A DNA stretch of 64,000 bases. Origin: Planctomycetota bacterium (GTDB lineage Bacteria; Planctomycetota; UBA1135). Positions within the stretch are counted from its first letter, which is position 1; every line of letters starts with the position of its first letter. The notes under the pieces are model-generated. The model was not told the DNA's origin. It worked only from the letters and a program-made list of their open reading frames with translations, and ran no database searches. The position numbers and the translations under genes are program-made. Location: positions 744,001-808,000 of the forward strand of contig SHNF01000009.1 in NCBI GenBank assembly GCA_004295085.1. The letters run 5' to 3'. Shown in pieces: positions 51,045-64,000 of the stretch.

Positions 51045-51344
51045 TCAGGAGCCGGGAAAGCGCACCGGGTGGCGGGCGACGTAGTCGGCGAAGGTCAGCG
51101 AGAACAGGATCAGAAGCCAGAAGAAGCCGGCCGCGGCGATGACCTTGGTGAGCTTGGTGGAGTCCTTCAAGTGCATGAAGTAGAGCACCACCAGCGTCGC
51201 CTTGGTGCAGGCGATGCCGATGGCGATCGGGGTGTTCAGCGGCCCGTAGTCGTGGAACGCCACCCAGATGGTGATGCCGGTGAACAGCAGCAGCGCGCCG
51301 AAGACGGCCAGGTAGATGCGGATCTGGGCGGCGTTGGAGCTCAT
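51045..51344 (-). CDS. ctaF: Cytochrome c oxidase subunit IV (caa3 type)
   Basis: A 99-residue protein with three membrane helices (IRIYLAVFGALLLFTGITIW; PIAIGIACTKATLVVLYFMH; VIAAAGFFWLLILFSLTFAD). KATLVVLYFMHLKDSTKL is the recognisable bacterial subunit IV stretch. It stabilises the oxidase core rather than taking part in catalysis. Its ATG overlaps the coxC stop by an ATGA (51341-51344), making it the last gene of the respiratory operon. The oxidase would be complete with subunits I-IV, and the caa3 type is fixed by the heme-c domain in subunit II. The nitroreductase gene follows after 21 bases. Confidence 0.92.
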   Translation of the reverse strand: MSSNAAQIRIYLAVFGALLLFTGITIWVAFHDYGPLNTPIAIGIACTKATLVVLYFMHLKDSTKLTKVIAAAGFFWLLILFSLTFADYVARHPVRFPGS

Positions 51345-51983
51345 CCGTGGCGCCCGATGAGGTAGAGCAGCGGGAACAGGAAGATCCAGACGATGTCCAC
51401 GAAGTGCCAGTACAGGCCGGTCATCTCGACCGGCGCCGCGCGCTGCGCCGTGATCCGCCCGCGCGCGGTGAGCCAGATGAGCCACAGCAGGATCCCGAAG
51501 CCGATGACCATGTGCAGCGCGTGCATGCCGGTCATGGCGAAGTACAGCGAGTAGTAGATCCTGGCCGGCGCGGCCAGGGCCGGGTCGGGGAACTGGAAGT
51601 GGGGGCCGGGGAAGAGATGGTGCTCGAACTTGGCCGCGTACTCCACGGCCTTGATGCCGAGGAATGCGCCGCCGAGCGCCAGGGTCGCGACCAGCCAGCC
51701 GAGGATGGCCTTCCTGCGCCCGGCGTGGGCGCTGTGCACCGCCATAGCCATGGTCAGCGAGCTGGTGATGAGCACCGCGGTGTTGATGCCGCCCAGCGTG
51801 ATGTCCAGCTCGTGGCTGGCCGCGGCGTAGGCCTCCGGGTACAGGCTGCGGTACACGGCGTAGGTGAGGAACAGGCCGCCGAAGAACAGGATCTCCTGCG
51901 CCAGGAACAGCCACATGCCGAGCGTGACCGCCTCCTGCTGCTGCCCGGCGTCGTCGAACTGGTGAGCGACCGGCGCGTCGTGG

Positions 51984-51991
<8 letters not shown>
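51341..51991 (-). CDS. coxC: Cytochrome c oxidase subunit III (caa3 type)
   Basis: A 216-residue protein with five helices: [72 protein letters not shown] and [27 protein letters not shown] and [19 protein letters not shown] are the standard subunit III signatures, and the length matches caa3-type subunits (shorter than the 7-helix mitochondrial form). TTG 51991 was chosen as start: aggtggag is close upstream and TTG is the first start codon after the overlapping coxA stop (51984). The unusual TTG start probably tunes subunit ratio; the alternative is an internal ATG at the first helix, which would lack the usual leader. Confidence 0.9.
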
Positions 51992-53596
<1,605 letters not shown>

Positions 53597-53600
<4 letters not shown>

Positions 53601-54526
53601 CCCTCGCTCCGCTGCGACTTGATGTAGGCGATGAGCTGCAGCAGCTCATGCTCGCTGATCTGGCCCTGGTATGCGGGCATGATCGGCTGGTAGCCAGCCG
53701 TCACCTTGTCGGCGGGGGCGAGGATGGACTCGCGCAGGTAGCCGTCGTCCACCCGGACCCTGCGGCCGTCGCGCAGCTCGACCTCCTTGCCGTGCAGGCC
53801 GACCAGGGACGGCCCGCGCTCCCCGGACTGCGGCAGGTGGCAGGTGTTGCAGGCGAGCTTGCCGAACAGGCGCTGGCCGGCGGCCTCCATGCTTTCGCTG
53901 CGGCCGCCCTGCAGCCAGTCCTGGAAGTCGGCCGGCTCCATGACCACGACGTAGCCGATCATGCGCGAGTGCTCGGTGCCGCAGTACTCGGCGCAGTACA
54001 GGCGGTACGTGCCGGCTTCCGTGGCCTCGAACCACAGGCTGGTGTAGCGGCCCGGCACGACGTCGGCCTTCACGCGGAAGGCCGGGATGAAGAAGCTGTG
54101 GATGACGTCCTCCGAGGTCATGGTCAGCTTCACCGGCACGCCCTTGGGCACGTGCAGGTAGTTGATCTCGCGCTGGCCTGCGCTGTGCTGGATCTTCCAC
54201 ATCCACTGCCTGCCGGTCACGAACACCTCCATGCTGTCCTGCGGCGCGCGCGCGTAATCCACGTACAGCTTGGCGCCCCACACGAAGATGAAGAGCGCCA
54301 GGATCAGCGGGCCGACGGTCCACAGCATCTCCAGGTGCGGATTCTCCTGGTACACGGTGGGCCAGTGCTCCTCCGACTTGCGCCGGTAGCGCACGGCGAA
54401 GATCACGACCAGGAAGAAGATGACGGCGATGAAGAACCCGGAGACCGCGACCAGGAACCAGTACAGCAGGTCGGACTTCTCCGCGAAGGTGGAGGCTTGC
54501 TCGGGGAACAGGGGCAGGTCCTGCAT
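53597..54526 (-). CDS. coxB: Cytochrome c oxidase subunit II with fused cytochrome c (caa3)
   Basis: A 309-residue subunit. Two N-terminal helices ([38 protein letters not shown]) anchor a CuA domain with the full ligand set ([36 protein letters not shown]). The C-terminal 100 residues are a mono-heme cytochrome c: [21 protein letters not shown] supplies CxxCH, and [14 protein letters not shown] supplies the axial Met region. Fused cytochrome c defines the caa3 family; the electrons enter directly from alternative complex III. The gene begins 3 bases after the sco stop. The heme-c domain has an extra 20-residue stretch ([17 protein letters not shown]) between helices, seen in similar proteins. 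Confidence 0.95.
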
Positions 54527-54529
54527 CGG

Positions 54530-55315
54530 TCAGGCGGCTGCGGCGCGCGCGCGCCGCTCCCGGCGCAGCAGGAGGAAGATCAGGGCGGCGAGCCCCAGCA
54601 GGGTCACGGCGGCGCCGACGCGCAGCGCCGTGAAGATGGCGAAGCCGTAGCGGCCCGACTCGGGGTCGTAGTGGTAGCAGCGCAGCAGCACGGCGTCGGC
54701 GAGCGTGCCGATGCGGCCCTCCGAGGCCTCCACCAGCGCCAGGCGCAGGTCGCGGGGCGGGTAATCCACGCCGAACAGGTAGCGCGACAGGACGCCCGCC
54801 GGGGTCAGCGTGTAGATCACGGCGCCGTGCGCGTACTGGTCGGTGCTGGCGTCGTAGACGTAGCGGAAGCCGGCGGCGTCGGCCAGGCGGGCGATCGGGT
54901 CCTGGGTTCCAGTCAGGAAGTGCCAGCCGGCGGCCGTCTCGGGGCGGCCGTAGCGGCCCAGGTACGCCTGCTTCTTGGCCGCGGCGAGCTCGGGCGTCTC
55001 GCCCGGGTCGATGCTGGCGATCACGACCTCGAAGTCCGCGCCGGGGGTGAAGCCGACCTCGCGCAGGCCGTCCACCAGGCCGTTCAGCACCATGCTGCAC
55101 AGGCTCGGGCACTCGTAATACACGAGCGCCAGCAGCACCGGGCGGTCGCGGAAGCAGTCGCCGAGGCGCACTTCGGCGCCGTCCTCGCCGCGGAAGCGCA
55201 GGTCCAGGGGCACGGTCTCGCCCAGGCGCTGGTCCACGCGCACCTGGGACAGGATCTGCGATTGCGCGTCCTGCGGTTCCAAGGCGAGCTGGAGGAACAG
55301 GGACAGCAGCATCAT
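54530..55315 (-). CDS. sco: SCO1/SenC-family copper chaperone
   Basis: About 261 residues. Starts at ATG 55315 or ATG 55312 (sequence ATGATG) after ggaggggaat; the ATGA overlap with the upstream gene favours 55315. The N-terminus (LLSLFLQLALEPQ) is a short signal. The thioredoxin-like core carries YYECPSLCSMVLNGL, the Cu-binding CxxxC, and the distal ligand His in QYAHGAVIYTL. A C-terminal helix near the end (ALRVGAAVTLLGLAALIFLL) may anchor the protein in the membrane, in place of the N-terminal helix usual in SCO proteins. SCO delivers copper to the CuA site of subunit II, which is the next gene. Confidence 0.92.
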   Translation of the reverse strand: MMLLSLFLQLALEPQDAQSQILSQVRVDQRLGETVPLDLRFRGEDGAEVRLGDCFRDRPVLLALVYYECPSLCSMVLNGLVDGLREVGFTPGADFEVVIASIDPGETPELAAAKKQAYLGRYGRPETAAGWHFLTGTQDPIARLADAAGFRYVYDASTDQYAHGAVIYTLTPAGVLSRYLFGVDYPPRDLRLALVEASEGRIGTLADAVLLRCYHYDPESGRYGFAIFTALRVGAAVTLLGLAALIFLLLRRERRARAAAA

Positions 55316-55713
55316 TCCCCTCCCGAGCGGAGCTGCTGCTCCGCGGCGGCGATGCCGCGCTGGCCCACCTCCGCCAGCGCCCGCTCCAGCGGGATGCGCA
55401 CGATCCCGCGTTCCCGGTCCACCCATCCGTAGCCTTGCAGCACCGAGTCCTCCCACGCGCGATGCCGGGCCAGGTCGCCGGCCGCATCGGTCTGCAGGCG
55501 CGGCTGCGGGAACTGCGGCAGCGCGCGCGCCAGCGGGTGCTCCGGCGCAGCCGCCGGCGCCTGCGCACCCCCGAGGATGGACAGCAGCAGCCACATCAGC
55601 CCGAGCGCGGCGGCGATGCCCATGGCCAGGACCAGCGCGGCCAGGGCGACCGGCCGGACCGGGACGTCACTGTGCTCGTGACCGCGATGGACGGCGCTGC
55701 GGTGCGGACTCAT
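55312..55713 (-). CDS. Small membrane protein of the ACIII-caa3 cluster
   Basis: A 133-residue protein with one N-terminal helix (ALAALVLAMGIAAALGLMWLL) and a soluble domain of about 80 residues. Its conserved-looking segment reads LQGYGWVDRERGIVRIPLER. This YxWVDxxxGIVRIPIxRA motif is one I recognise from small proteins in alternative complex III/oxidase operons, where it sits at this position between the actF and sco genes. The function is not established; assembly of the oxidase is a plausible guess. It has ATGA overlaps with actF before it and sco after it. Confidence 0.85.
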   Translation of the reverse strand: MSPHRSAVHRGHEHSDVPVRPVALAALVLAMGIAAALGLMWLLLSILGGAQAPAAAPEHPLARALPQFPQPRLQTDAAGDLARHRAWEDSVLQGYGWVDRERGIVRIPLERALAEVGQRGIAAAEQQLRSGGE

Positions 55714-56888
55714 GCGGGGTGCGCCTGACTCTCGAGCTGCGCCGCGCGCGGGTCCTCGCGCGCCAGCAGCGGCGCCGCGCCCAGGTTGCGGTAGAAGACC
55801 AGCAGCCACAGTCCGCCCAGGCCCAGGAGGGTCGCGAGATCCAGCCAGTGCGGGCTGGGTCCGGCCGGATGGAAGGCGGGCGCCAGCACCCAGTACAAGT
55901 CCAGCACGCGCAGCGCCAGCAGGCACAAGGCGACACGCGCCAGGACCACGGCGCTGCGCTTCAGCCGGCGGCTCAGCAGCAGGAAGAACGGGACCACGAA
56001 GTGCAGCAGCAGCAGGGCCGCGGCCAGCGCCTCCCATCCGCCCTGCGCGCGCCGCGCGTACCAGGGCGTCTCCTCGGGGAGGTTGCCGGACCACACGATC
56101 AGGTACTGGCTGAACGAGAAGTATGCCCACACCATGGTCAGGGCGAAGCTCAGCGTTCCCAGGTCGTGGAACAGCGGCGGCTGGGCCACGCGGCTCGCCG
56201 GCTCCCAGTGGCGCAGGCGGGCCATCACCAGCACCATCAACAGCAGCGCGGACAGCCCATAGCCGGCCATGTAGTGCAGGCCGTACATGGTGGAGAACCA
56301 GTGCGGCTCCGTGGACATGGACCAGTCGATGGAGGCGAAGGTGATCGACAGCCCGAGCAGCACGAGGCCCGGCCCGCTCACGCCCTTCAGCCACTTCACG
56401 GCGCTGGCGGCGCCCTCGTCGCGCGCCCTGGACTTGCCGGCCAGCAGCAGGGCCAGGCCGCACCACACCAGGAAGTACAGCACCGCCCGGGCCACGAAGA
56501 ACGGCGTGTTGAGGTAGCGGCCCACCCGCAACTCGAGCACCGGATCGCCGGCGACGACGTCCTCGTGCGCCCACTCGTAGATCTCGGCCTGGCCGAGCAG
56601 GATGGGCAGGAACAGCAGCGCGCACAGCGGCAGCACCTTGGCCGCCGCCTCCAGCGGGCGCTGGATGGCGAAACCCCAGCGCCCGCCGCTGAGGTGCTGC
56701 ACCATCAGCAGGCCCAGGCTGCCGAGCGACAGGCCGGTCCAGAACAGGAACGCCAGCAGGTACGAGCGCAGCAGCAGCTGCCGGTCCAGGAAGAACCCGG
56801 CGGCGCAGGCGGCGAGCCCGATCACGGCCGCGGCCAGGGCCGGGCGGCGCAGGCGCGCCAGCTCGCGGCGGATGGGATCGCCGGGCAT
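55710..56888 (-). CDS. actF: Alternative complex III subunit ActF (quinol-binding NrfD-like)
   Basis: A 392-residue protein of the NrfD/PsrC superfamily with about 10 helices (LRSYLLAFLFWTGLSLGSL; RAVLYFLVWCGLALLLAG; TMYGLHYMAGYGLSALLLM). It is the second, smaller NrfD-like membrane subunit of alternative complex III (ActC being the first) and probably helps quinol oxidation and proton translocation. Characteristic stretches are WEFAIQ-like GRWGFAIQRPLEAA near residue 60 and SFSQYLIVWSGNLPEETPWY near residue 255. The TGATG junction with actE and the ATGA with the next gene show translational coupling. The leader (MPGDPIRRELARL) is cytoplasmic. Confidence 0.9.
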   Translation of the reverse strand: MPGDPIRRELARLRRPALAAAVIGLAACAAGFFLDRQLLLRSYLLAFLFWTGLSLGSLGLLMVQHLSGGRWGFAIQRPLEAAAKVLPLCALLFLPILLGQAEIYEWAHEDVVAGDPVLELRVGRYLNTPFFVARAVLYFLVWCGLALLLAGKSRARDEGAASAVKWLKGVSGPGLVLLGLSITFASIDWSMSTEPHWFSTMYGLHYMAGYGLSALLLMVLVMARLRHWEPASRVAQPPLFHDLGTLSFALTMVWAYFSFSQYLIVWSGNLPEETPWYARRAQGGWEALAAALLLLHFVVPFFLLLSRRLKRSAVVLARVALCLLALRVLDLYWVLAPAFHPAGPSPHWLDLATLLGLGGLWLLVFYRNLGAAPLLAREDPRAAQLESQAHPA

Positions 56889-57451
56889 CAGCGGCCCTCC
56901 AGCAGCGCCGGGTCCGCCACCGCGCTCAGCGGGGCGTGCTGGCTGTACTGCAGCACGCGCAGGTACGCCGCGATCTTCCAGCGGTCCTCGGCGGGGATGC
57001 GCGAGGCGAAGCTGTACATGACGCCGAAGCCGGCCGTCATCACGTCGAAGAAGTAGCCGACCGGCGCTTCGCGCAGGCGCTGGTCGTGGTAGCTCGGCGG
57101 CTGCTTGAAGCCGCGCTGCACGATCATGCCGCGGCCGCTGCCGGTGCGGTCGTGGCAGGGCGAACAGTAGATGTTGAAGCGCTCGCGGCCGCGCTCCAGG
57201 TCCGCGCGCGTCACCGGGAACGGGATCTCGGCCAGGAACTGCCCGTCGCGCTTGCCGGTGTGGAAGGCCGCGTCCCCGCGCAGGTGCTCGCGGGCGACGG
57301 TCCCGGGCACCGGCGGGCGCGCCGAGCGGCCGTCGGCGAACACGCTGCTCCCTTCCAGCGGCTTGAGCCGGCCGGTGTCGCGCATGTCCCGGTGGCAGGA
57401 CGCGGCGCTCAGCGCGCACAGCGCGCCGCACAGGGCGAGCCAGCGCCTCAG
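56888..57451 (-). CDS. actE: Alternative complex III subunit ActE (mono-heme lipoprotein cytochrome c), CTG start
   Basis: About 187 residues. No ATG, GTG or TTG start lies between the ActD stop region and the lipobox in this frame. CTG at 57451 is preceded by a perfect aggaggtg 5 bases upstream and overlaps the ActD stop. The first residues (LRRWLALCGALCALSAASC) then form a correct lipoprotein signal with Cys after LSAAS. The ATG at 57544 would overlap actD by 97 bases and add a signal-less extension. The heme is bound at CSPCHDRTG; residue context GFGVMYSFASRIPAEDRW contains the axial Met. ActE passes electrons from the ACIII core to the oxidase. Its neighbours are actD and actF, as expected. 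Confidence 0.88.
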   Translation of the reverse strand: MRRWLALCGALCALSAASCHRDMRDTGRLKPLEGSSVFADGRSARPPVPGTVAREHLRGDAAFHTGKRDGQFLAEIPFPVTRADLERGRERFNIYCSPCHDRTGSGRGMIVQRGFKQPPSYHDQRLREAPVGYFFDVMTAGFGVMYSFASRIPAEDRWKIAAYLRVLQYSQHAPLSAVADPALLEGR

Positions 57452-57987
57452 GACTTCACCTCCTGCACGCGCAGGGGCTCCAGCCCCAGCAGGAAGGTGC
57501 GCGTGTGCTTGTGATGGAACAGCGGATCGCCGGCCTCGATGCACAGGAAGAAGCGGTCGGTGGAGGCGCGCTCGAATTCCTTGACGTTGAATACCGGGTG
57601 GTACGGCATCGGCAGCTTGTTCAGCGCCAGCATGGCCACCACCGCGGTGCCCGCGGAGAACAGCACCGTGGTCTCGAAAGTAGGCGGAATGAAGGCGGGC
57701 CAGCTGTTCAAGGGGCGCCCGCCGATGTTCAGCGGGTAGGCGACCACGTTGATCCAGTACTGCAGGCCGAAGCCGGCCACGGCCCCGGCCAGTCCACCGC
57801 CCAGCACGATCCAGGGCAGCCGCGTCGGCCTGCGTCCCAGGGCCTCGGTCAGGCCGTGCACCGGCTGCGGCGTGTAGGCCTCCATGCGCCGGTAGCCGGC
57901 GTCGCGCGCGGCCCGCGCGGCCGCCAGCAGCGCGTCGGGGTCGTCGAACTCGGCCATCAGGCCGTGGATCGGCCGGTACGTGGTCAT
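57448..57987 (-). CDS. actD: Alternative complex III subunit ActD (DUF3341)
   Basis: A 179-residue protein of the DUF3341 family. FDDPDALLAAARAARDAGYR and RMEAYTPQPVHGL open it; two membrane helices (LPWIVLGGGLAGAVAGFGL; TTVLFSAGTAVVAMLALNKL) follow, with PAFIPPTFE and PYHPVFN in between and after. DUF3341/ActD anchors the complex and lines the ActC/ActF interface. ATGA overlaps at both ends (57984-57987 with actC, and the CTG start of actE within its last codons) keep it in the operon. There is no catalytic centre. Confidence 0.93.
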   Translation of the reverse strand: MTTYRPIHGLMAEFDDPDALLAAARAARDAGYRRMEAYTPQPVHGLTEALGRRPTRLPWIVLGGGLAGAVAGFGLQYWINVVAYPLNIGGRPLNSWPAFIPPTFETTVLFSAGTAVVAMLALNKLPMPYHPVFNVKEFERASTDRFFLCIEAGDPLFHHKHTRTFLLGLEPLRVQEVKS

Positions 57988-59344
57988 GTCCCCTTGCCGC
58001 GCTCCTTGTTGGGGCTCACCAGCGTGCGCACCTCGAAGATCGAGATCATGGGCAGCACGCGGATGAACAGGAACAGGCAGGCCAGGAACAGGCCGATGGT
58101 GCCCAGGAGGAACGAAATGTCGAAGATGGTCGGGGTGTACATGCCCCAGGACGACGGCAGGAAATCACGGTGCAGGCTGGTCACCACGATCACGAAGCGC
58201 TCCAGCCACATGCCGACGTTGACCACCAGCGAGATGACCCACAGAACGGCCAGCCGGCTGCGGAAGCGCCGGAACCACAGCAGCTGCGGCACCAGGACGT
58301 TGCACAGGATCAGCGACCAGTAGAAAGGCGCGTACGGCCCGTGCATGCGCGTCCGCTGCAGCGTCTGCTCGAAATCGGACGGGCTGTACCAGGCGGTGAA
58401 GGCCTCCAGGCCGTAGCCGTAGGCCACGATCAGGCCGGTGGCCAGCATCACCTTGGCCATGTTGTCCATGTGGCGCATGGTGATGAAGTCCCCCATCCCG
58501 TACAGCTTGCGCAGCGGGATGAGCAGCGTCAGCACCATGGCGAAGCCGCTGTAGATGGCGCCGGCGACGAAATACGGCGGGAACATCGTGGAGTGCCAGC
58601 CGGGCAGCTGCGCCACGGCGAAGTCCAGGCTCACCACGCTGTGCACCGACACCACCAGCGGCGTGGACAGGCCGGCCAGCAGCAGGTACGCGGTCTCGTA
58701 GCGCTCCCAGTGCGAGGCCGCGCCGCGCCAGCCCAGCGCGCCGATGCCGTACAGCACCTTGGCCAGCTTGTTCTTGACCCGGTCGCGCATGGTGGCCAGG
58801 TCCGGCACCAGGCCCACGTACCAGAACAGCAGCGACACCGTGAAATACGTGGACACCGCGAACACGTCCCAGATCAACGGGCTGCGGAACTGCGGCCACA
58901 TCCCGGTGCTGCTGGGGTAGGGGAGCATCCAGTAGAACACCCAGGGACGGCCCAGGTGGAAGATCGGGAACATGGCGGCGCAGGCCACTGCGAACAGCGT
59001 CATGGCCTCGGCGAAACGGTTGATGGACGTGCGCCACTCCTGGCGCAGCAGCAGCAGGATCGCCGAGATGAGCGTGCCCGCGTGGCCGATGCCGATCCAC
59101 CACACGAAGTTGATGATGTCGAAGCCCCAGCCCACGGGGATGTTCACGCCCCAGATCCCCACACCCTTCAGCACCAGCACGCCCATGGTGTAGAAGAGCA
59201 CCAGCACCCCCAGGAAGCCCAGCCCGAAGGTCACGAACCAGGCGCGCGGCGGCTTGCGGCGCAGCACCACGTCGCTGATGGCGGCGGTGGCGCTGGCGTA
59301 GTCGTGCCCGGGCGCGACGACCGGGGCGGCTTCCCGCGTCTCCG

Positions 59345-59348
<4 letters not shown>
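57984..59348 (-). CDS. actC: Alternative complex III subunit ActC (NrfD/PsrC-type quinol-oxidising)
   Basis: A 454-residue integral membrane protein with about ten helices. Motifs: YNFVWWIGIGHAGTLISAIL-type helix FINFVWWIGIGHAG near residue 85, the SAINRFAEAMTLFAVACAA-like INRFAEAMTLFAVACAAMF, LGRPWVFYWMLPYPS, VSVHSVVSLDFAVAQLPGWH, and PYFVAGAIYSGFAMVLTLL. These are typical of NrfD-like ActC, which forms the quinol-binding site with ActB. It overlaps actB and actD by four bases at each end. The operon order actABCDEF matches known alternative complex III clusters of Rhodothermus and Flavobacterium type. Confidence 0.94.
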
Positions 59349-62292
<2,944 letters not shown>

Positions 62293-62296
<4 letters not shown>

Positions 62297-62937
62297 CGGT
62301 GGCAGGTGGAGCAGTTGGTCATGCTCTGGACCTCGTGCTGTTCCCGGAGCTGGCGGCGCAGCTCCTCGCTGGCGCCGCCGTAGGCCATGTTGAACACTTC
62401 CTCGCGCGGGCGCAGGCTCGCTTCCGGTCCGCGGTGGCAGTCCAGGCACCAGATCATCTGCAGCGAGGCGCCCTTCATGGTCAGGTTGGTCTGGTCCACG
62501 CGCCCGTGGCAGGTGGCGCAGCCGATGCCCTTGCGCACGTGCACCGAGTGGTCGAAGTACACGAAGTCCGGCAGGTCATGGACGCGCGTCCACGCCAGGG
62601 GCTGGTCCGTGCGGTAGCTGGCCCGCACCGGCTCGAGCATGGGGCTGTCGGCCCAGATCTGCGAGTGGCAGGTCATGCACGTCTCCGTGGGCGGGATGCC
62701 CGCGTACGCGGAGTCCTCCACCGAGCTGTGGCAGAAGCGGCAGTCGATGCCGAGCTCCTCGACGTGGTGCTTGTGGCCGAACGGAACCGGCTGTGCGCGC
62801 ACCACCGACTGGCCGGTCAGGTAAGGCGACCGCCAGTACACGAACAGCAGCACCAAGCCGGTCAAGACGAGCGCCAGCAGCCCGGCGATGCTCACCTTGG
62901 AGAACGGGTTCGTGCTCGGGTGGAAGAGCTGGGCCAT
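62293..62937 (-). CDS. actA: Alternative complex III subunit ActA (pentaheme cytochrome c)
   Basis: A 214-residue membrane-anchored cytochrome. One N-terminal helix (VSIAGLLALVLTGLVLLFV) is followed by five CxxCH sites: CRFCH, CMTCH, CATCH, CLDCH and CSTCH, exactly the five hemes of ActA. HDLPDFVYFDHSVHVRKGI and the PFGHKHHVEELG stretches supply axial His ligands. It conducts electrons from ActB to ActE and the oxidase. It is the first gene of the 12-gene minus-strand operon; the 151 bases upstream, toward the photolyase gene, hold the promoter region. The final CSTCHR ends at the ATGA overlap with actB. Confidence 0.95.
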
Positions 62938-63088
62938 CGGCGCCGCACAGGGATGCTGCGGAGGCGCTCCACTCTGCCCGTGATGGAGGGCCGCCGCCGC
63001 GTGGGGGGAAACTTTATAGCGTGGCCCTCACGGCCTGCGGAGGGGGTAGCCGGCGCTCCTAGAACAATCCATACTACTTGTTTTCTTC
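62938..63088. promoter_or_regulatory. Upstream region of the respiratory operon
   Basis: A 151-base gap between actA and the photolyase gene, both on the minus strand. It contains minus-strand TATAAA (63018-63013) in an otherwise GC-rich stretch, and an AT-rich patch near 63060-63085 (ccatactacttgttttc on the plus strand) just past the photolyase stop. The first may be a -10 element for the operon, but no -35 box at 17 bases fits. Nothing resembling a riboswitch is visible. Confidence 0.35.
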
Positions 63089-64000
63089 CTACGACCCGTA
63101 ACGATGCAGGTACTTCGCCACATCCAGCTTGCGGCGGGTGTTCTCCGAGCTCATATAGCGGATCGTTCCAAACACGGGCCGCTCCGGCGCCCACGGCCGG
63201 TCGAAACGCCCCAGGCACCAGAAGATGCCGGTGTAGGAGTTGGGATCGCGGCCGTCCAGGGCGTGCTTGTTGTTGAGCCCGATCAGGATCTCCAGCGCGT
63301 CCTCGGGACGGCGCGTCCACTCCAGCACCTTCTTGCCCCACAGCATGCGCAGGTAGTTGTGGATGCGCCCCTCGCCCAGGAGCTGGCGCTGCGCCGCGTT
63401 CCACAGCGCGTCGTGGGTCTGCGCCCGCTCGAACTGCACGCGCGTGTACACGTGCGCGCGCGGATCCTTGCGGTGCGCGCCCAGCGTCGCCTGCGCCCAG
63501 GCCGGCAGTGACTCGAATTCGTCGTAGTCCGCGCGCTTGTCGCAGAACTGGAATCCCAGCTCGCGCCAGGTGACGAGCTGGTCCAGGAAGGCTTCTGCGC
63601 CGGCGCGCATGCCCCACCAGCCTTCGCGCCGGCCGCCGGCCTGCCGGCCGAGCCGCTGCGGCGTCCACGCCTCGCGCTGCGCCAGCGCGGCGAGCACCTG
63701 GTGCGCGGACAGGTGCCCGAAGTGCAGATACGGAGAAAGACCGCTGCCCAGGTCCTCGTCCGGATCATTGCGGCCGTCTCCGTAGCGCTCCAGTTTCACC
63801 GCGAGGAAGCGCTGCAGCGCCGCCCCGGCCGCCTGGAATCCGCCGCGCGTGCCGGCGACCGGCGCCACCGCGTGATCGATCGGCAGCGCGCGCAGCGCCC
63901 CCACCTGGGTTGCAAGCAGCGCCGCGGAGGCGCGCGGCCAGCGCCGCGTCACGGAAGGCGGCAGCGCCTTCAGGCGCGGCAGCCTCGCGTCGGACAGCGG
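63089..64000 (-). CDS. phrB: Class II deoxyribodipyrimidine photolyase, N-terminus outside the window
   Basis: The frame is open to the window edge, so the N-terminal antenna domain is missing; about 303 residues are visible. The FAD-binding half has the class II signature: LSPYLHFGHLSAHQVLAALA, FLDQLVTWRELGFQFC, VYTRVQFERAQTHDALWNAA, EGRIHNYLRMLWGKKVLEWT and GRDPNSYTGIFWCLGRFDRP, with the terminal VFGTIRYMSSENTRRKLDV. These contain the Trp and Arg residues that bind FAD and the pyrimidine dimer. The enzyme repairs cyclobutane dimers with blue light. Together with the CarH-like regulator 14 kb away it suggests exposure to light. Confidence 0.93.
   Translation of the reverse strand, partial: PLSDARLPRLKALPPSVTRRWPRASAALLATQVGALRALPIDHAVAPVAGTRGGFQAAGAALQRFLAVKLERYGDGRNDPDEDLGSGLSPYLHFGHLSAHQVLAALAQREAWTPQRLGRQAGGRREGWWGMRAGAEAFLDQLVTWRELGFQFCDKRADYDEFESLPAWAQATLGAHRKDPRAHVYTRVQFERAQTHDALWNAAQRQLLGEGRIHNYLRMLWGKKVLEWTRRPEDALEILIGLNNKHALDGRDPNSYTGIFWCLGRFDRPWAPERPVFGTIRYMSSENTRRKLDVAKYLHRYGS

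Noticed and set aside
57452..57544. ATG start for actE at 57544
   Set aside because: It would overlap actD by 97 bases and put the lipobox 50 residues into the protein; the CTG with a perfect ribosome-binding site is better.

Overview
The window is very GC-rich (one hand-counted line at 44281-44340 is 78% G+C) and densely packed: no gap longer than 300 bases lacks a gene, and I found no rRNA, tRNA or CRISPR array. The gene content suggests a free-living, aerobic, Gram-negative-type bacterium, most likely a high-GC Planctomycetota or a neighbouring lineage. That is an inference from the many secreted proteins of a planctomycete flavour (FG-GAP propellers, HEAT-repeat proteins, a tricorn protease, secreted metallophosphoesterase), an alternative complex III respiratory cluster, and a lone rsmH with an N-terminal extension. 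No phylogenetic marker was searched.

Layout. 1-7.1 kb: an IS-type transposase cut by the window edge, a lipoprotein operon, and two FG-GAP propeller proteins flanking a 33-residue basic microprotein. 7.1-17.2 kb: housekeeping enzymes (aminopeptidase P, 3'(2'),5'-bisphosphate nucleotidase, a secreted SurE-type nucleotidase, a YbaK-type deacylase), a DxxGNDxY repeat protein and a GH38-like glycosidase. 17.2-25.4 kb: a HEAT-repeat protein, a candidate selenoprotein (TlpA-like thioredoxin with an in-frame UGA at the first Cys of the CxxC site) and a tricorn protease. 25.4-31.6 kb: TerC, a broken cytochrome P450, a PDZ protein, an ECF sigma/anti-sigma pair and a membrane protein with a helix-hairpin-helix tail. 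31.6-39.8 kb: a DUF4139-like protein, three APC amino-acid permeases, a membrane protein and YceI. 39.8-50.4 kb: metallophosphoesterase, RlmA-like methyltransferase, a lower-GC DprA-like + phosphoribosyltransferase pair directly upstream of rsmH, a winged-helix regulator coupled to a two-lobed aspartic protease, and a CarH-like B12 regulator operon beside a fasciclin protein. 51.0-62.9 kb: one 12-gene minus-strand respiratory operon (actABCDEF, a small membrane protein, sco, coxBACD). The end holds part of a class II photolyase.

How the genes work together. The respiratory operon encodes alternative complex III (quinol to cytochrome c) followed by the caa3-type oxidase that takes the electrons and the SCO copper chaperone that loads CuA. 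Almost every junction overlaps or abuts, which indicates translational coupling. The CarH-like regulator and the class II photolyase point to a light/photodamage response. The points most worth follow-up are the UGA-containing thioredoxin, the DprA-PRTase island, the repeat protein at 12.1-14.0 kb, the 33-residue basic protein, and the CTG start of actE.
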